From NCBI RefSeq assembly GCF_913773995.1, contig NZ_CAJYES010000135.1, positions 1 through 33,373 of the forward strand: DNA of 33,373 nt. Reading direction: 5' to 3'. Shown here one piece after another: positions 16,068 through 25,694 of this stretch. The notes beneath the pieces were generated by a model. It saw only the letters and a program-made list of their open reading frames with translations. It made no database searches and had not been told where the DNA came from. The translations under genes were made by a program, and so were the position numbers. The stretch comes from an uncultured Pseudacidovorax sp. GTDB lineage: Bacteria; Pseudomonadota; Gammaproteobacteria; Burkholderiales; Burkholderiaceae_C. Positions within the stretch are counted from its first letter, which is position 1. Each line of letters starts with the position of its first letter.

Positions 16068-16876
16068 GGCTCGCGCTGGGCGTCCGCTACAACGGCCGCG
16101 CCTATGACGGCTGGCAGAGCCAGCCCTCCGGCCGCACGGTGCAGGACCAGCTGGAACGGGCCCTCGAACGCTTCGCGCAGCGGCGCATCGGCACGCTGTG
16201 CGCCGGCCGCACCGACGCCGGCGTGCACGGCTGGATGCAGGTGGTCCATTTCGACACCGACATCGAGCGCGTGCCCTTCTCCTGGGTGCGCGGACCGAAC
16301 CGCTTCCTGCCGGAGGACATCGCCGTGCAGTGGGCGCAGCCGGTGCCCGACCGCTTCCACTGCCGCGCCGCGGCCCTCGGGCGGCGCTACCGTTATGTGC
16401 TGTCGCAGTCGCCGGTGCGGCCCAGCCTGGAGGCGGGCAAGGTGGGCTGGTCGATGCATGCGCTGGATGGCGAGGCCATGCGCGCCGCCGCCGCGCACCT
16501 GCTGGGCGAGCACGACTTCAGCTCATTCCGCGCTTCGGCGTGCCAGGCCAGATCGCCGGTCAAGACAGTGCGGCGCATCGCCATCGCGCGCGTGGGTACG
16601 GCAGAGCGCTGCCACTGGCACTTCGACTTCGAGGCCGACGCCTTCCTGCACCACATGATCCGCAACATCATGGGCTGCCTGGTGCGCGTGGGCCAGGGCC
16701 ATGCGACACCCGACTGGTTGCGCGAGGTGCGCGACGCGCGCAGCCGGCAGGTGGCGGCGCCGACCTTCGCGGCCGACGGGCTGTACTTTCTTGGGCCGAT
16801 GTACGACGCCGCATGGGGGCTTCCGCCCGAGGTCACCATGGGCGCGGAGCCTGGTGCCTGCGAGGACCTGCCCTGA
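16064..16876 (+). CDS. truA: tRNA pseudouridine(38-40) synthase
   Basis: A 270-residue enzyme converting uridines 38-40 of the tRNA anticodon stem-loop to pseudouridine. It begins RLALGVRYNGRAYDGWQSQ and contains the catalytic Asp51 in AGRTDAGVHG, with later family segments such as HDFSSFRASACQA and FLHHMIRNIMG. Length matches TruA (about 270). I prefer ATG 16064 to the in-frame GTG 16040, because the extra residues (MRRRRTAR) lie outside the conserved domain. Its position between fimV and trpF is the usual one in Burkholderiales. Confidence 0.97.
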   Translation: MRLALGVRYNGRAYDGWQSQPSGRTVQDQLERALERFAQRRIGTLCAGRTDAGVHGWMQVVHFDTDIERVPFSWVRGPNRFLPEDIAVQWAQPVPDRFHCRAAALGRRYRYVLSQSPVRPSLEAGKVGWSMHALDGEAMRAAAAHLLGEHDFSSFRASACQARSPVKTVRRIAIARVGTAERCHWHFDFEADAFLHHMIRNIMGCLVRVGQGHATPDWLREVRDARSRQVAAPTFAADGLYFLGPMYDAAWGLPPEVTMGAEPGACEDLP

Positions 16877-16940
16877 ACAGCGTCAGGCCGTCACCCCCTC
16901 TTGCCCCGTCACGCGCCCAGTTCCTCTGTCTGCACACGCC

Positions 16941-17633
16941 ATGCCCCCTTCGTCCGCCACCTTCCGCACCCGCATCAAGATCTGCGGCCTCACGCGCGGG
17001 CAGGACGTGGACGCGGCCGTGGACGCGGGCGCCGATGCGGTGGGCTTCGTGCTGTATGCCAAAAGCCCGCGGGCCGTGACCGTGGAGCGCGCTGCCGAAC
17101 TCGCCGGCCGGCTGCCGCCTTTCGTGGTGCCGGTGCTGCTCTTCGTTAATGAAGCGCCCGATCGGGTGCAGGCCGCGCTGGCGGCGGTGCCAGGTTCCAT
17201 GGCCCAGTTCCATGGCGACGAGACACCCGAACTGTGCTGGCAATCCACGGGCGAGGGCCGCCACCGCTGGCTGCGCGCCGCCCGCATCCCCCTGGGGGCG
17301 GCAGGGGCCGGCTTCGACCTCTTAAACTACGCGGCTTCCTATTCCCAGGCCAGCGCCATCCTGCTCGACGCCCATGTCGACGGCTATGGCGGTGCCGGCA
17401 AGGTCTTCGATTGGTCACTCCTTCCAACCGCCGTCGACGCTCACCTCGTCTTGAGTGGTGGGCTCGCACCTGCAAACGTGGGCGATGGCATCGCGCTGCT
17501 GCGCCCGCGCTGCCGGTCGCTGTCGGTTGATGTGAGCTCGGGCGTCGAGACGGCCAAGGGCATCAAGGACGGCGACAAGATCCGCGAGTTCGTCGCCGCC
17601 GCGCGCGCGGCTGACGCCCTCCCCGCCCGCTGA
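16941..17633 (+). CDS. trpF: Phosphoribosylanthranilate isomerase
   Basis: A 230-residue TIM-barrel enzyme of tryptophan synthesis. The N-terminal RIKICGLTRGQDVDAAVDAGADAVGFVLY has the catalytic Cys of KICG. The catalytic Asp sits in ILLDAHVDGYGGAGKVFDW, and the phosphate-binding end is LSGGLAPANV...VDVSSGVETAKGIKD. It starts at ATG 16941, 64 bp after truA; a strong ribosome-binding site is not evident. It is a separate gene rather than a trpC fusion, as is normal outside enterobacteria. Confidence 0.96.
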   Translation: MPPSSATFRTRIKICGLTRGQDVDAAVDAGADAVGFVLYAKSPRAVTVERAAELAGRLPPFVVPVLLFVNEAPDRVQAALAAVPGSMAQFHGDETPELCWQSTGEGRHRWLRAARIPLGAAGAGFDLLNYAASYSQASAILLDAHVDGYGGAGKVFDWSLLPTAVDAHLVLSGGLAPANVGDGIALLRPRCRSLSVDVSSGVETAKGIKDGDKIREFVAAARAADALPAR

Positions 17634-17753
17634 GCCGGGGCCCCGGCGGCCCTCCGGCTGCACCACAGGACCTTGCCCGTCCTGGCCGGTGCGACCCCTC
17701 CTCATCGTTCTGCCGATGCCCAGCCCTGCACCGGCGCCATCTTCACGATCGCC

Positions 17754-19012
<1,259 letters not shown>

Positions 19013-19016
<4 letters not shown>

Positions 19017-19861
19017 GCAGCACGAACACCACGCCGGACAGCCGGCGCATCGCGTCCACCTTCGCGCGCCTGAAGGACCAAGGCCGCAAGGCGCTGATCC
19101 CCTACGTGACCGCCGGCTTCCCGCAGGCCGACATCACGCCCGCGCTGATGCACGCCATGGTCGCGGCCGGTGCCGACGTGATCGAGCTGGGCGTGCCCTT
19201 CTCCGACCCCATGGCCGATGGTCCCGTGATCCAAAAGGCCGGTGAGGCCGCACTGGCGATGGGGGTCGGCATGGCGCAGGTGCTGGCCATGGTGGCCGAG
19301 TTCCGCAGCCAGGACACGACGACGCCCGTGGTGCTGATGGGCTATGCCAACCCGGTGGAACGCTACGACCTCAAGCATGGCGTCGGCGCCTTCGTGCGCG
19401 ACGCCGCAGCGGCCGGCGTGGACGGCGTGCTGATCGTCGACTACCCGCCCGAGGAATGCGAAGCCTTCGCCGCCGACCTGCGCGCGCACGGCATGGACCT
19501 GATCTTCCTGCTCGCGCCCACCAGCACCGATGCGCGCATGGCTCAGGTGGCGCGCGTGGCCAGCGGCTATGTCTACTACGTCTCGCTCAAGGGCGTGACC
19601 GGGGCCGGGCACCTAGACACCGGTGCCGTCGAGCAGATGCTGCCGCGCATCCGCCAGCATGTGACGGTGCCGGTGGGCGTGGGTTTCGGCATCCGCGACG
19701 CGCAGACGGCACAGGCCGTGGGCCGCACTGCCGATGCGGTGGTGATCGGCACGCGGATCATCCAGTTGCTGGAAGGCCAGCCCCGAGAGGCGGCGCTGAC
19801 CGCGGCCGGCGAATTCCTGCGCGGCATCCGCACCGCGCTGGACGCGCTGCCCGCCCGCTGA
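19013..19861 (+). CDS. trpA: Tryptophan synthase alpha chain
   Basis: A 282-residue TIM-barrel subunit cleaving indole-3-glycerol phosphate to indole, which is channelled to TrpB. Catalytic Glu58 and Asp69 lie in [16 protein letters not shown]; other family motifs are [12 protein letters not shown] and [13 protein letters not shown] good AAGGGGGG ribosome-binding site lies at the trpB end. Slightly longer than the E. coli protein (268). Confidence 0.97.
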
Positions 19862-19882
19862 CGGCCTGCCGGCCGAAAGCTG

Positions 19883-19888
19883 GATAAT
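19883..19888 (+). promoter_or_regulatory. Possible -10 of an accD promoter
   Basis: GATAAT at 19883-19888, in the 136-bp gap after trpA, is close to the -10 consensus. No clear -35 was found. If used, it gives accD a leader of about 100 nt. Confidence 0.35.
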
Positions 19889-19937
19889 CCGTCCCCTCGT
19901 TCCCCGCCCTGCCCGGCCGCCGCGCCCGGCAGGTGCC

Positions 19938-19967
19938 GCGGACAGGCGGCTTGGCCGCCCGGTCCGC
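19938..19967 (+). repeat. Long hairpin in the accD leader
   Basis: GCGGAC (19938-19943) pairs with GTCCGC (19962-19967), and GGCGGC (19945-19950) with GCCGCC (19954-19959). Together they form a 12-bp stem with one small internal loop and a TTG loop, 30 bp before accD. Only a weak pyrimidine run follows. It could be a trpA terminator or an accD regulatory structure. Confidence 0.5.
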
Positions 19968-19997
19968 TCCCTTCGCACAGAACTCGGACGCACACCC

Positions 19998-20870
19998 ATG
20001 AGCTGGCTCGAAAAACTCCTCCCCCCCAAGATCGCGCCCACCGACCCCGGTGCCCGGCGCCAGATGCCCGAGGGCCTGTGGATCAAGTGCCCGAGCTGCG
20101 AAACGGTGCTCTACAAGACGGACCTGGAGCAGAACCAGAACGTCTGCCCCAGCTGCAGCCACCACCACCGCATCGGCGCCCGCGCGCGGCTCGACGCCTT
20201 CCTCGATGCAGAGGGCCGCTACGAACTGGGCCAGGAAGTGCTGCCGGTCGACGCCCTCAAGTTCAAGGACAGCCGCAAGTACCCCGAGCGCCTGAAGGAA
20301 GCCCTGGAGTCCACCGGCGAGACCGACGCCCTGGTGGTGATGGGCGGCTCGGTACTCAACATCGGCGTGGTCGCCGCCTGCTTCGAATTCGAGTTCATGG
20401 GCGGCTCCATGGGTTCGGTGGTCGGCGAGCGCTTCGTGCGCGGCGTCGAGACCGCCATCGAGCAGAAGGTGCCCTTCATCTGCTTCACGGCCACCGGCGG
20501 CGCCCGCATGCAGGAAGGCCTGCTGTCGCTGATGCAGATGGCCAAGACCAACGCCGCCCTCACCCGCCTGGCCAAGAAGGGCCTGCCGTACATCAGCGTG
20601 CTGACCGACCCGACCATGGGTGGTGTCTCTGCCGGCTTCGCCTTCGTGGGCGACGTGGTGATCGCCGAGCCCAAGGCGCTGATCGGCTTCGCCGGGCCGC
20701 GCGTGATCGAGTCCACTGTGCGAGTGAAGCTGCCCGCCGGCTTCCAGCGCGCCGAGTTCCTGCAGGAAAAGGGTGCAGTCGACTTCATCAGCGACCGCCG
20801 CGAGCTGCGCAAGACCATCGCCAGCGTGCTGGCCATGCTCACGCGCCAGCCAGCCGACGCCGTCGGCTGA
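19998..20870 (+). CDS. accD: Acetyl-CoA carboxylase carboxyltransferase subunit beta
   Basis: A 290-residue beta subunit of the carboxyltransferase that makes malonyl-CoA for fatty-acid synthesis, with AccA, AccB and AccC encoded elsewhere. The N-terminal zinc ribbon has Cys31, Cys34, Cys50 and Cys53 (CPSC...CPSC). The crotonase-like body includes [13 protein letters not shown] and [20 protein letters not shown]. Start [12 protein letters not shown] is standard. In many relatives accD is followed by folC; here an iron-uptake locus follows. Confidence 0.98.
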   Translation: MSWLEKLLPPKIAPTDPGARRQMPEGLWIKCPSCETVLYKTDLEQNQNVCPSCSHHHRIGARARLDAFLDAEGRYELGQEVLPVDALKFKDSRKYPERLKEALESTGETDALVVMGGSVLNIGVVAACFEFEFMGGSMGSVVGERFVRGVETAIEQKVPFICFTATGGARMQEGLLSLMQMAKTNAALTRLAKKGLPYISVLTDPTMGGVSAGFAFVGDVVIAEPKALIGFAGPRVIESTVRVKLPAGFQRAEFLQEKGAVDFISDRRELRKTIASVLAMLTRQPADAVG

Positions 20871-20934
20871 TTGCCCTTCGCTGTCCGGCCCTGGGCGGCC
20901 GGGCCGTGGTGCGGTTGCGACAGCGGTCACGAAC

Positions 20935-20951
20935 ATGAGAAAAGTTCTCAT
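20935..20951. promoter_or_regulatory. Fur-box-like palindrome
   Basis: ATGAGAA-AAG-TTCTCAT is a perfect inverted repeat with 7-bp arms (20935-20941 and 20945-20951), extended by A/T on the right. It closely resembles betaproteobacterial Fur boxes. It lies 87 bp before the TonB-dependent receptor gene, which supports iron-dependent repression of the receptor and of the reductase downstream. Exact -35/-10 elements could not be fixed. Confidence 0.75.
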
Positions 20952-20988
20952 TAGCAAGGCAGAATAGGGTTTTCACCAGTTCGCCACC

Positions 20989-21011
20989 AGCGCGCCCCGG
21001 CGCGCTTTTTT
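20989..21011 (+). terminator. Intrinsic terminator between the Fur box and the receptor gene
   Basis: AGCGCGC (20989-20995) pairs with GCGCGCT (21000-21006) around a CCCG loop and runs into TTTTT (to 21011). By form it is a strong terminator. It could end accD transcription, but it lies downstream of the Fur box, with only 26 bp left before the receptor ATG. Transcripts of the receptor must therefore read through it. Confidence 0.8.
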
Positions 21012-21037
21012 GTGGCCGCTCCCCGGCCTGCCTGCTC

Positions 21038-23131
21038 ATGAGAAGACTGCTTCCTGTCGCCGCCGTCCTGGCGCTGCCGCTGCCCTGCGCCGTGCTGGCC
21101 CAGACGACCCTGGACACCGTGGACGTGCGGGCCGACCGCAGCAACGGCTTCGTTGCCAACACGGTGGAGGCAGGCACCTTCCGCGGCGGGCAGCTGATGG
21201 ACGTACCCGCGACGGTCAATGCCGTCACCAGTGCGGTCATCGAGTTGCAGGCGGCCGACAGCGTCTACGACGTGCTGCGCAACACCGCCGGCGTCACGCG
21301 CCAGCAAAACGGCGGCGACACCTTCGACCAGTTGGTGATCCGCGGCATCGGCGTCGAGAACCGGACCAACTACCGCCTCAACGGCTCGCTGGCCATTCCC
21401 AACATCTCCGAGATCCCGATGGAGAACAAGGAGCGGGTCGAGGTGCTCAAGGGCGCCTCGGCGCTGTACTACGGCTTCACCTCGCCGGCCGGCATCGTCA
21501 ACTTCGTGACCAAGCGGGCCGGCGCGGCGCCGGTGACCAGCGTGGGCGTGCGCGTCGACAACCACGGCGAGGCGCAGGGCCTCGTGGACATCGGCCGCCG
21601 CTTCGGCGAAGGCGATCAGTTCGGCGTGCGCATCAATGCCGCAGGCGGCAGCCTCGGCTCGGCCATCGGCGGCGTGGACGGCAACCGGCAGATGCAGTCG
21701 CTGGCCTTCGACTGGCGCGTGAACTCGCAGCTGACCCTTAAGGCCGACGTCGAGCACTACCAAAAGCGCATCGTCGAACAGGCCGGCATCGGCCGGCCAG
21801 CAGCGGTTAATGGCGTGATCACGCTGCCCGCGCTACCGGACCCCACCAAGCTGCTCGGCCCGACCTTCGCGCCCTTCGTCGCCGAAGTCACCAACCAGCA
21901 ACTGCGCGCCGACTATTCGATCAACAGCGACTGGGCGCTGATGGTGGAAGCAGGCCGCTCGGACGCCGAGCGCGACCGCGGCCTCGGCACCGTCAGCAAC
22001 TACAACGTCAGCACCGGCCGCGGGCGCATCACCGGCAACGTGCAGCACCTTGAACAGACCTCGCAGCTGCTGCGCACCGAGCTCTTCGGCACCTTCCAGA
22101 CCGGCGACGTCCAGCACGAACTGACCCTGGGCGTCGCACGCGCCGACAAGAGCCAGGCGCCGATCTACAGCCGCAACTACGGCAATGCCAACACGGTGCA
22201 GAACCTGTACAACCCGGTGCCGATCGGACCGCTGGCGCTCAGCAACCGCACAGTGGTGCCCACGACCGGCTTCCAGGACAGCAGCGACCTGGGCCTGTAC
22301 GCGCTGGACCGCATCGTGTTCTCGCCCGAGTGGCAGTTGGTGGCCGGCGTGCGCCACACCCGCTACCAGAGCGTGCAGGGCGCCAGCACCACGCTGCCGG
22401 TGATCAGCTACGACGTGGACGAGACTTCGCCGCTGCTGGCTTTGACCTACAAGTTCACACCCGACCTGGCCATCTACGGCTCCTATTCCCAGGGCGTGGA
22501 GGAAGGCGACACCGCCCCCGCCGGCACCGCCAACCAGAACCAGCGCCTCGCCCCCGGCGTGAGCAAGCAGCAGGAACTGGGCCTGCGCTGGCAGGCGCCC
22601 AACGGCACGATGTTCTCGGCCGCCGTCTTCGACATCGACCGGCCCGGCAGCTACACCAACAGTGCCAACACCTTCGTGGGCGACGGACGGCAGGTCTACC
22701 GCGGCCTGGAACTCTCGGCCCAAGGGCAGCTCACGAAGCGGCTGGCCTGGCAGGCCTCCGGCCAATGGCTGAACGCGGCCTTCCGCGACATCAACGCCCA
22801 GTACAACGGCAAGATGCCCGAGAACACGGCACGCCGGACGGCCAGCCTGTTCCTGTCGTACGACATCGCGGGCGTTCCGGGCCTGTCGGTCAACGGGGGT
22901 GCCTACTACACGGGGCGCCGTCCCATCGACGATCTGAACCGGGGATTCATCGGCCGCTACACCCTGTTCGACGTCGGTGCGCGCTACGTGACCCAGCTCT
23001 TCGGCAGGCGCACCCAGTTCCAGCTGAATGTGGAGAACGCCAGCGACAGGCGCTACTGGTCCGCCGCCGGCACGCGGCTGGCCGTGGGCACGCCGCGCAC
23101 CGTGAAGGCCTCGCTGAAGGTCGACCTGTGA
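21038..23131 (+). CDS. TonB-dependent siderophore receptor
   Basis: A 697-residue outer-membrane receptor of the FhuA/FoxA/FpvA-like siderophore class. Signal peptide 1-21 (MRRLLPVAAVLALPLPCAVLA), then a TonB-box-like stretch (TLDTVDVRAD), then a plug domain (about 45-155) with LVIRGIGVENR and IERVEVLKG-type sequence (KERVEVLKGASALYYGFTSPAGIVNFVTKR). A beta-barrel extends to the C-terminus, with the TonB_dep_Rec signature region NVENASDRRYWSA near the end. The C-terminal residue is Leu rather than the common aromatic. No sigma-regulator signalling domain precedes the plug. It is 18 bp before a membrane flavo-reductase gene, forming an uptake-and-reduction pair. The particular siderophore cannot be told from sequence. 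Confidence 0.95.
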   Translation: MRRLLPVAAVLALPLPCAVLAQTTLDTVDVRADRSNGFVANTVEAGTFRGGQLMDVPATVNAVTSAVIELQAADSVYDVLRNTAGVTRQQNGGDTFDQLVIRGIGVENRTNYRLNGSLAIPNISEIPMENKERVEVLKGASALYYGFTSPAGIVNFVTKRAGAAPVTSVGVRVDNHGEAQGLVDIGRRFGEGDQFGVRINAAGGSLGSAIGGVDGNRQMQSLAFDWRVNSQLTLKADVEHYQKRIVEQAGIGRPAAVNGVITLPALPDPTKLLGPTFAPFVAEVTNQQLRADYSINSDWALMVEAGRSDAERDRGLGTVSNYNVSTGRGRITGNVQHLEQTSQLLRTELFGTFQTGDVQHELTLGVARADKSQAPIYSRNYGNANTVQNLYNPVPIGPLALSNRTVVPTTGFQDSSDLGLYALDRIVFSPEWQLVAGVRHTRYQSVQGASTTLPVISYDVDETSPLLALTYKFTPDLAIYGSYSQGVEEGDTAPAGTANQNQRLAPGVSKQQELGLRWQAPNGTMFSAAVFDIDRPGSYTNSANTFVGDGRQVYRGLELSAQGQLTKRLAWQASGQWLNAAFRDINAQYNGKMPENTARRTASLFLSYDIAGVPGLSVNGGAYYTGRRPIDDLNRGFIGRYTLFDVGARYVTQLFGRRTQFQLNVENASDRRYWSAAGTRLAVGTPRTVKASLKVDL

Positions 23132-23149
23132 GCGCCTTGGAGGGCTGAC

Positions 23150-25633
23150 ATGCGCTGGACCTGGCGGCAGATCCTCTTCCAGCTGCACTGGTTGGCCGGC
23201 ATCACGGCCGGTACGCTGCTGGCGGTCATCGGCACCAGCGGTGCGCTACTGGCCTACCGCGCGGAGATCGTCGAGGCGCTGAACCCGGCGTTCTTCCAGC
23301 GCCAGCCGCCGGTGCCGGGCGCTGCGCCGCTCACGCCCGCTGCGCTGGTGGCGGCGGTGAAGGCTCGCGATCCCGAGGCGCATGTGCAGGTCCTCACGCT
23401 GCGCGACCAGCCGGGCTGGCCGGTGCGCGTCGGTCTGGCACCCTCGGCCGGCCAGCGCCGCGGCGTGCAGCACTGGCTGGACCCCTGGAGCGCCGCGCCG
23501 CTGCCCGAGCCGCAGGGCGACGCGTTCTTCGAGACCCTCGAATCCCTGCACCGGTGGCTGCTCCTTCCGCGCGACATCGGCAAACCGGTGACCGGCGTGC
23601 TGGCGACGGCGCTGCTGCTGCTGGCCGTCTCGGGCCTGGTGCTGCGCTGGCCACGCCGGGCGCTCGACTGGCGCGCCTGGCTGCGGGTGGACTTGCGCCT
23701 GCGCGGCCGCGCCCTGCTCTGGAACCTGCATGCGGTGGCGGGCACGCTGGCGCTGCTGTGCTACCTGGTATCGGGGTTGACGGGCGTGTACTGGGGCTTC
23801 GATGCGGTGCGCGCCGCGGTGGACGGCGCCGCCGGCGAGGGTCAGGCGGCCCGCATGCAGCGCAGCGGCGGCGCACCGGGCGCCCCGTCAGGGCCCCCCG
23901 CCGCGACGAGCGCCATGGCGCAGGCCAGAGGCACGTCGGCCGCCGCAGGGGCGGGTGGTGCCACGCGTGCCGCGCCCGATCTGGACCGGCTCTGGCAGGG
24001 CTTCCTGCGCGCTTCCGAGGGCAACTGGCAATTGGTGACGCTGCGCCTGCCCGCCCGCGCCGCGCCGCGCGTCGAAGTCACCTACCTGCGCCGCGACGCC
24101 GAGCATGAACGTGCCCGCAACCGGCTCTACCTCGATGCCGCCACCGGCGAGCCGGTCGAGCATCGCCGCTATGCCGAGCTGAGTGCGCCGGCCCGGCTGA
24201 TCAACAGCATCTATCCGCTGCACATGGGCAGCTTCTGGGGTCCGCTCGGACGGGTGGTGATGGTGCTGGCCAGCGCCGGGCTCCTGCTCTTCGCCGTGAC
24301 GGGCTGGCTGTTGTACCTGCGTCGGCGGCGCGAGGCCGCAGCGGCGCGGCGGGCGCGACAGGCCTCGCTGACTGCAGCTCGCGGCAGCGCGATTCCCCAG
24401 CCCGGCGGCCTGCTGGTCACCTTCGCCACCCAGACCGGCCATGCGGAACGGCTCGCCTGGCAGACCGCCGCCGCCCTGGGCGCGGCTGGCGTGCCGGCCA
24501 CCGTCCGGCCGCTGCAGGCGCTGGCTCCGACGGACTTGGCCCGTCACCCGCGCGTGCTCATCGTGGCCAGCAGCTATGGCGATGGCGAACCGCCCGACGC
24601 GGCCCGCGCCTTCGCACGGCGGCTGATCACCATGAACGCCCCGCTGGCGCCAGCCCCCGCCTTCGGCCTGCTCGCCCTGGGCAACCGCCAGTACGGCACC
24701 TTCTGCGGCTTCGGCCATGCGCTGGACGGCCATCTGCGCCGGCTGGGCGCAAGGTCGTTGTTCCCCCTGGTGGAAATGGACGAGGCCGATGCACAGGCCC
24801 TGACCCGCTGGCGCGCGGAAGTGGGCGCAGCCTTCGGCGTGGCGCTGGACGACGAAGCGGCCGGTCCCGGTCTGGCTGCGCCCGACTGTCTCACGGCCAC
24901 GCTCCTGCAACGCACGCACCTCAACCCGGGCAGCCTCGGCTCCGCGCTGTTCGAGCTGCAACTGGCGGTGCCCGCAGGCGTCGAGTGGCATGCCGGCGCA
25001 ATCGTGGAGATCGAAGCCCCCACGCCCGGGGAGCCGCCCCGCCGCTATTCCGTCGCCTCGGTGCCGGCCGATGGCCACCTGAGCCTGCTCGTTCGCCAGC
25101 GCGCGCTGGACGACGGGCGCCTGGGCCTCATGTCCAGCTGGCTGACCCTGCAGACCCAGCCCGGCGCGCCTCTGAAGCTGCGACTGGTGGACAACCCGGG
25201 CTTTCGGCTGATCGACGACGACCGGCCTTGCATCTTCATCGGCAACGGCTCGGGCTTCGCAGGCCTGCGCGGCCATCTGCGCGAACGGGCGCGGCGCGGC
25301 CACGGGCGCAACTGGCTGGTCTTCGGCGAGCGGCATCCGGACCACGACGCCTTCTTCGCCGACGACGTGCAGGGCTGGCAGGCCCGCGGCCTGCTCGCGC
25401 GGGTGGACCTCGCTTGGTCACGCGTGGCGCCCACAGGCCGCCATGTCCAGGACGCGCTGCGCGACGGGGGCGAGAACCTGCGTCACTGGGTGGACGACGG
25501 CGCCGTGATCTATGTCTGCGGCAGCCTGGCGGGCATGGCCCAGGGCGTGGACGCCGCGCTGCGCGAGTTGCTGGGCAACCCGGCGGTGGAGGCCCTGCTC
25601 ATGGAAGGCCGGCTGCGGCGCGACGTCTATTGA
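23150..25633 (+). CDS. PepSY membrane / flavodoxin / NADPH reductase fusion (probable ferric-siderophore reductase)
   Basis: An 827-residue inner-membrane flavoprotein; ATG 23150 follows GGAGGG. Residues 1-395 form a PepSY_TM-type module with four membrane helices (about 8-36, 147-165, 194-215 and 367-390). Histidines near the helix ends (His13, His134, His194, His358) resemble those of diheme siderophore reductases such as FoxB. Residues 420-560 are a flavodoxin domain: TFATQTGHAERLAW, SSYGDGEPPDAA, LGNRQYGTFCGFG. Residues 575-827 are an FNR domain: RRYSVAS for FAD, GNGSGFAGLRGHL and FGERHPDHDAFF for NADPH, YVCGSLAGMAQGV, ending RRDVY as in P450-reductase-like enzymes. Inferred path: cytoplasmic NADPH to FAD to FMN to haem to the periplasmic ferric siderophore. 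A low-complexity Ala/Gly stretch (about 225-272) sits in the periplasmic part. Confidence 0.9.
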   Translation: MRWTWRQILFQLHWLAGITAGTLLAVIGTSGALLAYRAEIVEALNPAFFQRQPPVPGAAPLTPAALVAAVKARDPEAHVQVLTLRDQPGWPVRVGLAPSAGQRRGVQHWLDPWSAAPLPEPQGDAFFETLESLHRWLLLPRDIGKPVTGVLATALLLLAVSGLVLRWPRRALDWRAWLRVDLRLRGRALLWNLHAVAGTLALLCYLVSGLTGVYWGFDAVRAAVDGAAGEGQAARMQRSGGAPGAPSGPPAATSAMAQARGTSAAAGAGGATRAAPDLDRLWQGFLRASEGNWQLVTLRLPARAAPRVEVTYLRRDAEHERARNRLYLDAATGEPVEHRRYAELSAPARLINSIYPLHMGSFWGPLGRVVMVLASAGLLLFAVTGWLLYLRRRREAAAARRARQASLTAARGSAIPQPGGLLVTFATQTGHAERLAWQTAAALGAAGVPATVRPLQALAPTDLARHPRVLIVASSYGDGEPPDAARAFARRLITMNAPLAPAPAFGLLALGNRQYGTFCGFGHALDGHLRRLGARSLFPLVEMDEADAQALTRWRAEVGAAFGVALDDEAAGPGLAAPDCLTATLLQRTHLNPGSLGSALFELQLAVPAGVEWHAGAIVEIEAPTPGEPPRRYSVASVPADGHLSLLVRQRALDDGRLGLMSSWLTLQTQPGAPLKLRLVDNPGFRLIDDDRPCIFIGNGSGFAGLRGHLRERARRGHGRNWLVFGERHPDHDAFFADDVQGWQARGLLARVDLAWSRVAPTGRHVQDALRDGGENLRHWVDDGAVIYVCGSLAGMAQGVDAALRELLGNPAVEALLMEGRLRRDVY

Positions 25634-25694
25634 GCCTTTGCCAGGGCGGCCACCGATGCGCTCGCCTGCAAAGGGGCGGCGCCGGTGCCATGAA

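Noticed and set aside
16877-17753. A tryptophan attenuator or leader peptide near trpF or trpB.
   Set aside because: No short frame with tandem Trp (TGG) codons and no terminator with T tract was found in the gaps before trpF or trpB.
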